Source: Bacteroidetes bacterium HGW-Bacteroidetes-4 (lineage in GTDB: Bacteria > Bacteroidota > Bacteroidia > Bacteroidales > SZUA-534). From it: a stretch of 64,000 bases of DNA. How positions within the stretch are numbered: the first letter of the stretch is position 1; each line of letters starts with the position of its first letter. Shown here one piece after another: positions 34,057 to 43,900 of this stretch. The position numbers and the translations under genes are program-made. The notes beneath the pieces were generated by a model. It searched no databases and was not told where the DNA came from. It saw only the letters and a list, made by a program, of their open reading frames with translations. The DNA lies in NCBI GenBank assembly GCA_002840905.1, contig PHDD01000002.1, positions 287,563 through 351,562 of the forward strand, in the 5' to 3' direction.

Positions 34057-34713
34057 TTAGCCGTTTAATTTATGGTAATCTTCTAAAAACTTCTTTAATC
34101 CACTTTCGGTTAAGGGGTGTTTCAGCAAACCAAGAATAGGCTCCAGCGGACAAGTAGCTATATCGGCTCCCAGTTCAATACATTTTATAATATGCATGGT
34201 ATTGCGGATAGAAGCAGCCAAAACCTGAGTTCCCATACCATAATAATTAAACATATCAACAATCTGGCCTATCAGCTCCATGCCGTCGTGCGAAATATCG
34301 TCGAGGCGACCTACAAATGGTGAAACATAGGTGGCTCCGGCTTTAGCAGCCAGCAAAGCTTGTCCGGTAGTAAATACCAGGGTACAATTGGTTCGAATCC
34401 CTTTTTTCGATAAATACTTAATGGCTTTAATTCCCTCTTTTATTACAGGAACTTTTACCACAATCTGTGGATGCAAAGCTGCCAGTTTTTCACCTTCGGC
34501 AATCATACCCTCATAATCGGTTGAAATAACTTCAGCGCTTACGTCACCATCAACAATCTCACAAATATCAACATAATGCTTTAAGATATTTGCTTCGCCT
34601 TTTATGCCTTCTTTTGCCATTAGCGAAGGATTGGTAGTTACTCCATCAATTATGCCCAGTTCCTGAGCTTCTTTTATTTGAGCCAGGTTTGCAGTGTCGA
34701 GAAAAAATTTCAT
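34057..34713 (-). CDS. Transaldolase-like protein / fructose-6-phosphate aldolase (TalC/MipB family)
   Basis: 218 residues from the ATG at 34713 (MKFFLDTANL), the usual short length for the TalC/FSA group. DGVTTNPSL (about 23-31), the Schiff-base lysine K87 in IVVKVPV, and CTLVFTTGQALLAAKAGATYVSPFVGR (about 119-145) are all present. It may act as a transaldolase or as fructose-6-phosphate aldolase; the short form alone does not decide this. The promoter-like pair lies in its upstream region at 34740-34767; the longer frame upstream of the ATG crosses it and is non-coding. Confidence 0.93.
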   Translation of the reverse strand: MKFFLDTANLAQIKEAQELGIIDGVTTNPSLMAKEGIKGEANILKHYVDICEIVDGDVSAEVISTDYEGMIAEGEKLAALHPQIVVKVPVIKEGIKAIKYLSKKGIRTNCTLVFTTGQALLAAKAGATYVSPFVGRLDDISHDGMELIGQIVDMFNYYGMGTQVLAASIRNTMHIIKCIELGADIATCPLEPILGLLKHPLTESGLKKFLEDYHKLNG

Positions 34714-34739
34714 GATTTGTTGTTTTAAATTAGTCGATA

Positions 34740-34767
34740 CAAAAATAGGAATAAGCAACTGAATCAA
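34740..34767 (-). promoter_or_regulatory. Candidate Bacteroidota promoter of the transaldolase gene
   Basis: Minus strand: TTG (34767-34765), 17 nt, then TATTTTTG (34747-34740). The leader to the ATG at 34713 would be about 20 nt. Confidence 0.6.
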
Positions 34768-34900
34768 CGGCCCAAAGCACTTATTTTAATCATACTTTGC
34801 AACATGAGTAAAATTGTATGGTCGTTACAGAAGCTCACGATGGCCGGCAATTAAATTCATTACAAGGTAAACTCTCGAGACAAAAAAATGTTCTGTACAA

Positions 34901-34930
34901 AAAAAGGGAGACCATATTTCCTCCCTTTTT
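34901..34930 (-). terminator. Intrinsic terminator after pepT
   Basis: Stem AAAAAGGGAG / CTCCCTTTTT (10 bp) with a 10-nt loop, flanked by A/T runs. It follows the pepT stop codon at 34952 by 21 bases on the minus strand. Confidence 0.88.
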
Positions 34931-34951
34931 AACCTTGTATTGGTTTGAATT

Positions 34952-36193
34952 TTATTGAGCGGGTTCATTTTTCTGAACGTAAAGCGTTACTATTTTCAAC
35001 ATGGTTTCGCTGGCTTTTTCCATACTTTGTACCGGAACAAATTCGTATCGGCTGTGGAAATTATGTCCACCGCTAAAAATATTAGGTGTGGGCAGTCCCA
35101 TATACGAAAGCCGTGCACCATCGGTTCCTCCGCGAATGGGCTTTATGTTGGGAACAATTCCAAGCTGCTCCATGGCTTCTTTAGCTGTTTCAACAATGTG
35201 ATAGTATGGTTCAATCATTTTTTTCATATTGAAATACTGATCCTCAATCTCCAGCGTAATGTAATTGTTGCCGTATTCCTGATTCAAAGCGTTTACCACT
35301 TGCTTTAAACGTTCTTTTTTCTCGTTAAATTTGTCGGTATCGTGGTCGCGTATTAACAATTCAGCCTCGGAACCTTCCACATTGCCCGAGGCGTGCAACA
35401 CATGGTAAAATCCCTGATAACCTTCGGTATATCGGGGTGTTTCCTCAACAGGCAAAGCGCCAATTACACGGTTTAAAATTAAAATGGCATTCACCATCTT
35501 GTTCTTTGCCTCACCCGGATGAACATTTTTACCGACAATGCTTATTTTAGCATGAGCCGCATTAAAATTTTCGTATTCCAACTCGCCAATAGCTCCCCCA
35601 TCGATTGTGTAGGCAAAATCGGCTCCGAATTTCTTCACATTAAACAGGTTTGCACCGCGTCCAATTTCTTCGTCGGGTGTAAAAGCAATTTTAATAGGCC
35701 CGTGCTTAAACTCCGGGTTTTCCGAAATGTACTGTGCCATTTGCATGATGGCTGAAATTCCTGCTTTATCGTCAGCTCCCAACAGGGTATTGCCGTCGGT
35801 TACAACCAAATCCTGATTTACATAGTTTAGCAACTCCGGAAATTCCGAAGGAGAAAGCACTATGTTTTTTTCCAGGTTCAAAATAATTTCTTTTCCCGAA
35901 TAGTTTTTAACGATAATAGGTTTCACATTATCAGCAGGCATATCTGGACTGGTGTCTAAATGAGCAATAAAACCAATCGCTGGTACTTTAAAATTAACAT
36001 TCGATGGAATGGTAGCGTATAAATAGGAATTCTCATCGAGTTCGTTTTTATTTATTCCCATTTGTTCCAACTCTTCTTTTAACTGTTTTGCTAAATTAAA
36101 TTGTTTGTTGGTACTCGGGCAGGTGGTCGATTTTTCGTTCGATTGCGTATCAATTTTAGCGTAGCGAATAAAACGTTCGGTTATTTTCTCCAT
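34952..36193 (-). CDS. pepT: Peptidase T (tripeptide aminopeptidase)
   Basis: 413 residues. M20 family zinc sites: H78 and D80 in GFIAHLDTSPD, the bridging Asp in LLGADDKAGI (about 141), the EE pair in TPDEEIGRG (about 172-173), and the final zinc-ligand region IFSGGHNFHSRYEFVPV. PepT removes N-terminal residues from tripeptides in the cytosol. It is the second gene after the YgjP-type protease (three bases apart). Confidence 0.95.
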   Translation of the reverse strand: MEKITERFIRYAKIDTQSNEKSTTCPSTNKQFNLAKQLKEELEQMGINKNELDENSYLYATIPSNVNFKVPAIGFIAHLDTSPDMPADNVKPIIVKNYSGKEIILNLEKNIVLSPSEFPELLNYVNQDLVVTDGNTLLGADDKAGISAIMQMAQYISENPEFKHGPIKIAFTPDEEIGRGANLFNVKKFGADFAYTIDGGAIGELEYENFNAAHAKISIVGKNVHPGEAKNKMVNAILILNRVIGALPVEETPRYTEGYQGFYHVLHASGNVEGSEAELLIRDHDTDKFNEKKERLKQVVNALNQEYGNNYITLEIEDQYFNMKKMIEPYYHIVETAKEAMEQLGIVPNIKPIRGGTDGARLSYMGLPTPNIFSGGHNFHSRYEFVPVQSMEKASETMLKIVTLYVQKNEPAQ

Positions 36194-36196
36194 ATA

Positions 36197-36913
36197 TTAA
36201 TATTGTGTGCTGTATTTTTTAAGTTCTTTGTTTAATGCCTTTTCATTCCTACATAGTTTATTCAACAATGCGTGAAACTGTGTTCCATGATTCCGATGTA
36301 CGGTGTGGCATAATTCATGCAAAATTACAAAGTCTGACAAATGTTCAGGCAGACGCATCAAATGAATATTCAAATTGATGTTATTTTTTGACGAACAACT
36401 GCCCCAGCGTGACTTAAGGTTCTTTACTCTTATATCATTTATAGTAAATCCAAATTTATCGGCCATCCATTGGGTTCTTTTGGGTAAATAGGCTTTGGCT
36501 TCTGTCCGCAAAACACCGGTAACAAACTTCATTAACAGTTTCTGGTTTTGTTCCCCTGTAATATCGGTCGTTTCGGGAAAAATTACCGTAATTAAATCAC
36601 CCTCTTTTTTACTTCCTACATGTGCTGCTTTGTGCCTGCCAATTTGAATTTTATGGAAACGGGTAACTATAACAGATTCGTTGGTATAGCGGGGACTCGC
36701 ATCTTTTTTTTCCTTAAGTATTTTTGCGTGCTTAATAATCCAGTTGGTTTTCTCCACCGCAAAACGAAATCCCATGGAATAAGTCATCAGCATGGGAATA
36801 ACTACTTTGGGTGGTTCATTTGGTCTTAGTTTTATCGACAAATGTTTGGCATTGTGATGTTTGTAAATTAACACCTCACCCACTTGCGGTAAATTGAAGA
36901 CTTTGGATTTCAT
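36197..36913 (-). CDS. YgjP-type M48-like metallopeptidase (DUF45)
   Basis: 238 residues. The zinc motif HELCH (H199, E200, H203) sits in DFVILHELCHTVHRNHG, and SRWGSCSSKNNINLN (168-182) is the family signature; a second basic N-terminal domain precedes it. The family is the YgjP/WLM-like group whose members are often next to restriction or DNA repair genes, but here it is followed by pepT. Substrate unknown. Its ATG lies only 10 bases after the T-tract of the SRP RNA terminator, so its transcription must come by read-through or from a promoter within ffs. Confidence 0.88.
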   Translation of the reverse strand: MKSKVFNLPQVGEVLIYKHHNAKHLSIKLRPNEPPKVVIPMLMTYSMGFRFAVEKTNWIIKHAKILKEKKDASPRYTNESVIVTRFHKIQIGRHKAAHVGSKKEGDLITVIFPETTDITGEQNQKLLMKFVTGVLRTEAKAYLPKRTQWMADKFGFTINDIRVKNLKSRWGSCSSKNNINLNIHLMRLPEHLSDFVILHELCHTVHRNHGTQFHALLNKLCRNEKALNKELKKYSTQY

Positions 36914-36923
36914 GAGTTTTTCT

Positions 36924-37031
36924 AAAAAAAACGGGTAAGCTACTTACATCGCACCGCTCAACCACCTACCCTTGCTTCCTTCCGGACCTGGGGGGTTTCA
37001 GCAGGAGCTGGTCGTATAAGACTTACCCGCG
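36924..37031 (-). ncRNA. ffs: Signal recognition particle RNA (small bacterial type, ffs)
   Basis: The minus strand contains the SRP apical-loop core CCAGGTCCGGAAGGAAGCA (around 36966-36990) with the GGAA tetraloop and asymmetric internal loop that bind Ffh. The ends pair: CGGGTAAG / CTTACCCG (37022-37029 with 36932-36939), closing an RNA of about 100 nt, and a T8 tract (36931-36924) follows as terminator. A promoter with -33 and -7 boxes lies immediately upstream. It directs ribosomes making membrane and secreted proteins to the translocon together with Ffh. Confidence 0.95.
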
Positions 37032-37033
37032 CA

Positions 37034-37064
37034 CAAAAGTAGTAATAATTCAAAAACCTGCAAA
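37034..37064 (-). promoter_or_regulatory. Bacteroidota-type promoter of ffs
   Basis: Minus strand: TTTG (37064-37061), 19 nt, TACTTTTG (37041-37034); transcription would begin at or near the start of the closing stem at about 37029-37031. A textbook case of the -33/-7 promoter. Confidence 0.85.
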
Positions 37065-37184
37065 CACGCAGCTAAAAATTATCAAGCATTCCAACAAACA
37101 ACATACCAGACAATTAACACACTGAAACCTTAAAATTACTTTTCTTAACCATTAGTTATAAGCGCTTTAGATTCGATGCAAAAA

Positions 37185-37218
37185 TTTGATGAATAATAGT
37201 TACAAAAAAGTATCTTTG
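37185..37218 (+). promoter_or_regulatory. Bacteroidota-type promoter of the DUF4199-glycosyltransferase operon
   Basis: TTTG (37185-37188), 22 nt, TATCTTTG (37211-37218), 18 nt upstream of the ATG at 37237. Confidence 0.75.
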
Positions 37219-37236
37219 CCTCATAAGTAAAAAAAC

Positions 37237-37776
37237 ATGACAACGAGCAACAACAACCTGGTTAAATATACCATGACTATCGGGCTTTATTTGGGCATCA
37301 TCTGCTCGGCCAGTGTATTTCTTTTCCATGTAATGAGTAGGATACACATTCCCGGTGACTCTATAGGTGTGGTAAATACAGCAATAATGGCTTTTTTAAT
37401 GCTTTTTTATGGCCGTAAATACCGCGACACGATGCACCAAGGAGTTTTTATCTACCGCCAGGCCTATAAGTTTTGTCTATTGCTGGTGCTTTTCTCCGGA
37501 TTTATATACGCTTTTTTTTCTTATATTTATTATGCCATTATTCAACCACAGGGCATTAGTTATTATATCGATCAGATAAAATTAATTTATTCACAACAAC
37601 CCGGGCTAACTCCGGAGCAGGTTGATACACTGATTACCCTTTACAAAAGCACCATCACACCGGGTATGATGGCATTTGTTGTTTTTTTATCACATGTATT
37701 CATGGGTGCTTTGGTTAGTTTGCTGGCTGCAGTATTCATTAAAAGCCCGGTACAATTTACTCAGGAAAACAATTAA
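37237..37776 (+). CDS. DUF4199 membrane protein
   Basis: 179 residues, four membrane helices (about 10-32, 44-58, 78-102, 145-168). The layout (YTMTIGLYLGIICS, GRKYRDTMHQGVFIYRQAYKFC between helices 2 and 3, then a soluble helical segment LIYSQQPGLTPEQVDTL) matches DUF4199 of Bacteroidota. Function unknown. It regularly precedes a polyprenyl-phosphate glycosyltransferase, as here (10 bases apart), so a role in that sugar-lipid step is possible. Confidence 0.85.
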   Translation: MTTSNNNLVKYTMTIGLYLGIICSASVFLFHVMSRIHIPGDSIGVVNTAIMAFLMLFYGRKYRDTMHQGVFIYRQAYKFCLLLVLFSGFIYAFFSYIYYAIIQPQGISYYIDQIKLIYSQQPGLTPEQVDTLITLYKSTITPGMMAFVVFLSHVFMGALVSLLAAVFIKSPVQFTQENN

Positions 37777-37786
37777 ACCCCAACGT

Positions 37787-38734
37787 ATGAACTTAAGTAT
37801 AGTTGTTCCCTTATATAATGAAGAAGAATCGCTTAGCGAGTTGGTTGCCTGGATTGCCAAGGTGATGTACGAAAAAAGCCTGAGCTACGAAATTTTGCTT
37901 ATCGACGACGGAAGTACCGACAAATCGTGGCACGAGATTGAGATGCTGGCCCAGGAATACGGCTCGGTACGTGGTATTAAATTCCGCAGGAATTATGGCA
38001 AATCAGCTGCATTACACTCAGGGTTTCAGGCTGCCGAAGGCGATGTAATAATCACCATGGATGCTGACCTGCAGGATAGACCCGACGAAATTCCCGGTCT
38101 TTTCTATATGATAACCAAAGAAGACTACGATATGGTTTCGGGTTGGAAGAAAAAACGCTACGACCCCATAACCAAAACCATTCCCAGCAAATTTTACAAC
38201 TGGACTGCCCGCAAAGCCACCGGCATAAAACTGCATGATTTTAACTGTGGACTGAAAGCCTACAAAAACGAAGTGGTTAAATCGATTGAGGTTTATGGCG
38301 AAATGCATCGCTACATTCCTGTTCTGGCAAAACAAGCGGGATTTACCAAAATTGGTGAACGAGTAGTAAAACATCAGGCACGCAAATATGGGGTTACCAA
38401 ATTCGGACTGGAACGCTTTGTAAATGGGTTTCTCGACTTAATGTCTATTATATTTATGACCCGTTTCGGCAAAAAACCCATGCACCTTTTCGGAACCCTC
38501 GGCATTCTTGTGTTTTTGTTTGGATTTTTTGCGGCCGTTGCTGTTGGAGCAAAAAAACTGATTGCCATTGCCAAAGGAGTCAGCGCCATTTTGGTAACCG
38601 ACAATCCCTATTTTTACCTTTCATTGGTATGTATGATTATCGGAACCCAGCTTTTCCTGAGCGGTTTCCTTGGCGAACTGGTATCACGCAGCTCATCAGA
38701 CAGAAACCATTATCAGATAGATAAAGAAATTTAA
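37787..38734 (+). CDS. Polyprenyl-phosphate glycosyltransferase (family 2, DPM1/GtrB-like)
   Basis: 315 residues from the ATG at 37787 (MNLSIVVPLYNEEESL). GT-A domain with LLIDDGSTDKSW, MDADLQDRPDEIP (DxD), and GLKAYKNEVVKSIEVYGEMHRYIP, followed by two C-terminal membrane helices (about 235-262 and 275-300). This is the layout of enzymes that charge undecaprenyl phosphate with glucose, arabinose derivative or mannose for later use on the periplasmic face. Sugar unknown. Followed by a terminator. Confidence 0.9.
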   Translation: MNLSIVVPLYNEEESLSELVAWIAKVMYEKSLSYEILLIDDGSTDKSWHEIEMLAQEYGSVRGIKFRRNYGKSAALHSGFQAAEGDVIITMDADLQDRPDEIPGLFYMITKEDYDMVSGWKKKRYDPITKTIPSKFYNWTARKATGIKLHDFNCGLKAYKNEVVKSIEVYGEMHRYIPVLAKQAGFTKIGERVVKHQARKYGVTKFGLERFVNGFLDLMSIIFMTRFGKKPMHLFGTLGILVFLFGFFAAVAVGAKKLIAIAKGVSAILVTDNPYFYLSLVCMIIGTQLFLSGFLGELVSRSSSDRNHYQIDKEI

Positions 38735-38752
38735 TTTTTCCTTACAAAAAAT

Positions 38753-38790
38753 AAACAGCTATCAGCTCAGATGAGCCGGTGGCTGTTTTT
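38753..38790 (+). terminator. Intrinsic terminator after the DUF4199-glycosyltransferase operon
   Basis: Long hairpin: AAACAGC / GCTGTTT, a wobble-paired middle section and GCTC / GAGC around an AGAT loop, ending in TTTTT. Nineteen bases after the stop codon at 38734. Confidence 0.8.
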
Positions 38791-38852
38791 AATATCCATT
38801 TACCCATACTTTTTCAAATAAAATACCCTGCCATAATTTGCCCACTATTTTG

Positions 38853-38860
38853 TAAATTTG
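38853..38860 (+). promoter_or_regulatory. Candidate -7 box (TAAATTTG) of radC
   Basis: TAAATTTG fits TAnnTTTG, 16 nt before the radC ATG. The nearest upstream TTTG is only 12 nt away, so the -33 half is not supported. Confidence 0.45.
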
Positions 38861-38876
38861 TTCAAAACGTGGGTCC

Positions 38877-39569
38877 ATGAAAAGCTATCAGAACCTTACT
38901 ATCAAGCAATGGGCAGTTGAAGACCGACCCCGGGAAAAGCTTCTCAGCAAAGGAATTGCTTCGCTTAGCGATGCCGAACTTATTGCCATACTGCTGGCAA
39001 CCGGAACTAAAAACCTCTCGGCTGTCGATTTGGCAAAAAACATTCTGGCCAATGCTGAAAACAACCTACACCTGTTGGGAAAACAAAATGTAAACGATTT
39101 AAAAAAAGTAAACGGCATAGGCGAAGCTAAAGCCATAACCATTATAGCAGCACTGGAATTAGGCAAGCGCCGGAAACTGGCCGATCTGAACCGGAAAAAA
39201 ATTACATGCAGTAACGATGCCTTTGAATTGTTTCAACCTCTTTTAGGCGATTTACCCCACGAGGAATTTTGGGTAGCTTACCTGAACCGGGCTAACGCAC
39301 TTATCGATAAAGAGCGCATCAGCACCGGTGGAATCACCGGGACAGTTATCGATGTAAAAATAATTCTAAAACACGGCATCGAAAAACTGGCCAGCAGTCT
39401 GATTCTTGTGCACAATCATCCGTCGGGAAACATACAACCCAGTCAAAACGATAAAACCATCACAGAAAAAATAAAAACAGCAGCCCTCCCACTCGACATT
39501 CAGGTAATAGACCATCTGATAATTGGCGATACAAGCTATTTAAGTTTTGCCGACGAAGGGTTATTGTAA
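38877..39569 (+). CDS. radC: DNA repair-like protein RadC (JAB/MPN domain)
   Basis: 230 residues. N-terminal helix-hairpin-helix part (VNDLKKVNGIGEAKAITIIAALELG) and C-terminal JAMM metal site (GTVIDVKIILKHGIEKLASSLILVHNHPSGN, HNHPSG with the downstream Asp). The LGKRRKLADLN linker is typical. RadC's role in repair is disputed; some homologues work in competence or anti-phage islands, but here it sits among core genes. Confidence 0.95.
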   Translation: MKSYQNLTIKQWAVEDRPREKLLSKGIASLSDAELIAILLATGTKNLSAVDLAKNILANAENNLHLLGKQNVNDLKKVNGIGEAKAITIIAALELGKRRKLADLNRKKITCSNDAFELFQPLLGDLPHEEFWVAYLNRANALIDKERISTGGITGTVIDVKIILKHGIEKLASSLILVHNHPSGNIQPSQNDKTITEKIKTAALPLDIQVIDHLIIGDTSYLSFADEGLL

Positions 39570-39684
39570 TTATTTAAAAACCTGTTGACAAATACCTTTA
39601 AGATTTTAAAAAGCTTTTTCCTCACATACCACTTTTTACAGATATTTTTCGCACTTTTACAACATAATTTAAACGGCAGGAGAA

Positions 39685-40335
39685 ATGGTGATAAACATTG
39701 GCGAGAACAACTCACTATTTAACCAATACATTGCAGAAATCAGGGATCAGGAAGTTCAGCAGGATAGCATGCGCTTTCGCCGGAACCTGGAGCGTGTTGG
39801 TGAAATCTTTGCTTATGAAATAAGCAAAAAGATGGAATTTTATTCCACAGAAGTTACAACCCCGCTGGGAATTGCAGAAGTTCCGGTTCTTAGTGCGCAA
39901 CCGGTAATTGCCAGCATTATGCGGGCCGGCTTACCCATTCATCAGGGTTTCCTGAATTCATTCGACAAAGCAGAGAATATTTTTATTACGGCCTATAGGA
40001 AGTACGAAAAAGACGGAACCTTTCAGATTAATTTTGAACACATTTCGGGGCCTACGGTCGATGAAAAAGAAGTTATTCTGGTCGACCCGATGCTGGCTAC
40101 TGGCGCTTCAATGGTTTTGGCTTATAACGCGCTTTTGCGCAAAGGAACTCCCAGGCACACCCATATTGTTTCAGTAATTGCCAGCAAAGAAGGTATTGAG
40201 TACATGCAAAAACATCTGGTGGGCAAGAAATATACCCTATGGACCGGCGCCATTGACTCAGAGTTAACTGTAAAATCGTATATTGTTCCCGGCTTGGGCG
40301 ATGCCGGCGATTTAGCCTACGGAGCCAAAGAATAA
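39685..40335 (+). CDS. upp: Uracil phosphoribosyltransferase
   Basis: 216 residues. ILVDPMLATGASMVLAYNAL (about 132-151) is the PRPP loop, RAGLPIHQGFL the other ribose-phosphate site, and the C-terminal IVPGLGDAGDLAYGAKE the uracil-binding flap. It salvages uracil to UMP. Start: an AGGAG at 39678-39682 lies only two bases before the ATG (39685) but five before a GTG (39688, second codon), so the GTG may be the true start. Canonical Shine-Dalgarno sites are uncommon in this phylum. Confidence 0.95.
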   Translation: MVINIGENNSLFNQYIAEIRDQEVQQDSMRFRRNLERVGEIFAYEISKKMEFYSTEVTTPLGIAEVPVLSAQPVIASIMRAGLPIHQGFLNSFDKAENIFITAYRKYEKDGTFQINFEHISGPTVDEKEVILVDPMLATGASMVLAYNALLRKGTPRHTHIVSVIASKEGIEYMQKHLVGKKYTLWTGAIDSELTVKSYIVPGLGDAGDLAYGAKE

Positions 40336-40363
40336 AATACCGCATTACTGATTTTTAAACACC

Positions 40364-40855
40364 TCAATCCTTAGAAAACTTAAGGCATTTGGATTCATCG
40401 CTGCACGCAGCCAATAATTCTGCTATATTCTTTTTTAGTACCGGATGTACAAAATCCGGATCAATTTCACACAGGGGAAGTAAAACAAAATTCCGCAGGT
40501 GCAAACGCGGATGCGGGACCTGAAGGTTATCAGTCTGTAAAACCCGGTTTCCATAAAACAATAAATCAATATCCATACTGCGCGATGCATATTGCTGTGC
40601 TTCCCGCACACGTCCCAGGGAACGTTCAATTAGCTGCAACTCCTGAATCAAAGCTACGGGTTCCAATGGGGTAATAACCTGAATTACCTGATTTAAAAAA
40701 AAGTCCCTGCTCTCGAATCCCCAGGGGGGTGTTTCATAAACCGACGACTGCCCAACAATAGTCCCTACCCTATCGCCAATGAGCTTTATGGCATCGGCCA
40801 GCAACTGCCAGCGATCGCCCTGATTACCTCCCAGTTCAAGAAATACCTTTTCCAT
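40364..40855 (-). CDS. folK: 2-amino-4-hydroxy-6-hydroxymethyldihydropteridine pyrophosphokinase FolK
   Basis: 163 residues. LELGGNQGDRWQLLADAI at the start, ETPPWGFESRDFFLNQVI (about 43-60), the active-site RSMDIDLLFYGN (about 90-101) and VPHPRLHLRNFVLLPLCEI (about 108-126) are all family blocks. It pyrophosphorylates 6-hydroxymethyl-dihydropterin in folate synthesis. Faces upp tail to tail with a 28-base gap and no visible hairpin. Confidence 0.95.
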   Translation of the reverse strand: MEKVFLELGGNQGDRWQLLADAIKLIGDRVGTIVGQSSVYETPPWGFESRDFFLNQVIQVITPLEPVALIQELQLIERSLGRVREAQQYASRSMDIDLLFYGNRVLQTDNLQVPHPRLHLRNFVLLPLCEIDPDFVHPVLKKNIAELLAACSDESKCLKFSKD

Positions 40856-40974
40856 TTCATTCGAATTGATACATCAGGCAAAATTAAAAAAATTAATTTG
40901 TGCCTATAATTTTACTTCAAGTTCTAAACGAATGTAAATTTTCTTAAATTTAATCCCTATTAAACCAAATTATT

Positions 40975-43900
40975 ATGAGTGAGTCAGTACTTAAAGCCCT
41001 GATGCAGCTATTTGCCATAATTGCACATGTAAATAAAGACGGCGTATCAACCAAGTCGCGCTCCATAGTCGAAAGTTATTTAAAGATGCAACTCAGCCAA
41101 ACGCAGGTTGAGGAATATCTGGAACTTTTTGGTGATTATGTAGAGATTCACCAGGGAGGAGCATCGTCGCGTGATGGAAACCGCGACCGTAAGCGCACCT
41201 CGTCGAACTCCGTTAAAGTACTGCGTATATGCCAGCAGATTAACGAGGAACTGCAACAGGACCAAAAAATTTTGGTGGTGCTGCAGTTACTTGAATTTAT
41301 TAGTTACGGCGAAGTAATTTCAGAAAAAGAACTCGATTTTGTAAAAACGGTTTCCGATGTATTCAATATTCCTGAAGATGAATACCAAAACAGCTTTAAC
41401 TTTATTCTGGACGGAAACATCGATAAAATTCCTTTTAAAAAACAGGTTCTAATTCTCGACAGCAATGCCCAGGCTCCATCGGAAAGCTTTAAACACATAC
41501 CGTTTAAACAACTGAGCGGACGTATTGTGATGCTAAACCTTCCGTCAATAAACATGTTCGCTTTTCGCTATGTAGGCGAAACCGATTTGTACCTGAACGG
41601 CCACAGTATTTTATTGAACCGCACCTATATTTTACCCAAAGGTTCGGCCATACGCAGTTCGCGACTGGGAACCATCTATTACAGCGATATTGCTGCCAAA
41701 TTTATTGATTCACACCTGGAACAAAAAGTGGTGTTTACTGCCAAAGATGTAGAGTTTCGCTTTAAAAACAGCACAAACGGCATCCATAAATTTAACTTTA
41801 GTGAACACGGCGGCGAACTGATTGGCATCATGGGCGGAAGTGGCGTGGGCAAATCAACCCTGCTCAATGTATTGAATGGAAACCTGATGCCTCAAAGCGG
41901 TCAAATTCTCATTAACGGATACGACCTGCACAAGGACAAAAAAAAGCTGGAAGGCGTCATTGGTTTTGTGCCGCAGGACGATTTGCTGATTGAAGAGCTG
42001 AGTGTTTACCAAAACCTTTATTACAATGCCAGGCTGTGTTTTAAAGATTACAGCGAAGCTGAGATTGAAGAGGCAGTAAACAAAATATTGGACGATTTGG
42101 ATTTGCGCGAAACCAAGGATCTGATTGTGGGAAATCCGCTGAAAAAGACCATCAGCGGAGGACAACGCAAAAGGCTTAACATTGCACTGGAACTTATCCG
42201 CGAGCCTTTGGTCCTATTTGTGGATGAACCTACTTCGGGACTTTCATCGATGGATTCGGAAATGGTGATGGACCTGCTTAAAGAGGTTACCCTGAAAGGA
42301 AAACTGGTGATAGTGAACATCCACCAACCCTCGTCCGATATTTTTAAAATGTTTGACAAACTGCTTATCATGGATCGGGGTGGTTACCTGATTTATTATG
42401 GGAACCCGGTCGATTCGGTAGTTTATTTTAAAACCATGAGCAACCATGTGAATGCCATGGAAGCCGAATGTTACCATTGCGGAAATATCAACCCCGAAAA
42501 AGTATTGCAAATTGTTGAGTCGAAGGTAGTAGACGAATACGGGCGGGTAACCCGAACACGAAAAACATCACCACAGGAATGGGCTGGACTGTACCTGAAG
42601 AATATTTCATCGAAAAATAAAATGGATTTCGAAAAACAGGAACTTCCCAAAAATAATTTTGCTATTCCGGGGGTGTTCAAACAATTTCGGATTTTCTCGG
42701 TACGTAACATCCTTTCAAAACTATCGAACCGACAGTATATTTTAATTAATTTTCTCGAAGCTCCCCTGCTGGCAGCAATTCTGGCATATTTTACCAAATA
42801 CATCGAAGGCACAAGCGACAATCCCAATGCTTATGTTTTTAGCGCCAACGAGAATGTCCCCATTTACCTTTTTATGGCTGTGGTAGTGGCCATCTTTATT
42901 GGTCTTACGGTAAGTGCCGAAGAGATTATTAAAGACCGGCAACTGCTGAAACGCGAAAAATTTCTGAACCTGAGCCGTTTCAGTTACCTCAACAGCAAAA
43001 TACTGATACTCTTTCTTATATCGGCCATACAAACCCTAAGCTTTGTACTCATTGGCCACAGCATTATGGAACTAAACGGGCTTACCCTGGCACACTGGCT
43101 GATGCTTTTTTCAGCCGCTTGCGCATCGAACATGATTGGCTTGAATATTTCTGCGGCACTCGATTCGGTAATCACCATTTACATTATGATTCCTTTTCTG
43201 GTGGTTCCACAACTCCTTTTTAGCGGTACTATGGTTAAATTTGAGAAGCTGAACCGCTCCATCAGCTCGTACGAGCATGTTCCGCTTCTGGGCGATTTAA
43301 TGGTCTCGCGATGGGCTTATGAAGGCATTGCGGTGAAGCAGTTTCGCGATAACGAATACCAAAAACATTTTTATTTCCTCGAAAAAAAGAAAAGTGAAGC
43401 CAGCTATATTGCCTCATACCTGATTCCTGCTTTAGCGGCTCGCATCTCAAAGATTCAATATACCGAAGACAATGTAGCGCGGGCGCATCATGTGGAGATT
43501 CTGCACAAAGAATTGCTGAAACTGAATCAGCGAACACCCAAATATCCGTTCAAAGCGGTTTCGCAGGTGCAACCCGATAAGATTAACGATGCCCTGATAA
43601 AGCAAATTCAGGAACACCTGCAACTGGTTACCCAATATTATCAGAAGATTCAAAACAAGGCCATCAGCATGCTCGATGAACAAGTAAATGAATTAACCAA
43701 TCAACTGGGCAGTAAAGAGGCTTTGGTTGAGCTAAAAAAGAACTACTACAACGATTTTTTAGCCGATTTGGTTATGAATCGTAACGAATTACACAAGATT
43801 CACGACACCGGCGAAGGCTATGTGCAACTTTCGGATCCCATTTATCGCGACCCGGTCAGCTCAAACGGCCGTGCACATTTCTATGCCCCGGTTAAAAAAA

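Noticed and set aside
34714-34767. Longer N-terminus for the transaldolase-like gene
   Set aside because: It would use a rare start inside the promoter boxes; MKFFLDTANL is the standard beginning of the family.
37676-37786. Longer N-terminus for the polyprenyl-phosphate glycosyltransferase inside DUF4199
   Set aside because: Out-of-frame reading of the DUF4199 gene; MNLSIVVPLYNEE is the expected start of a GT-A domain.
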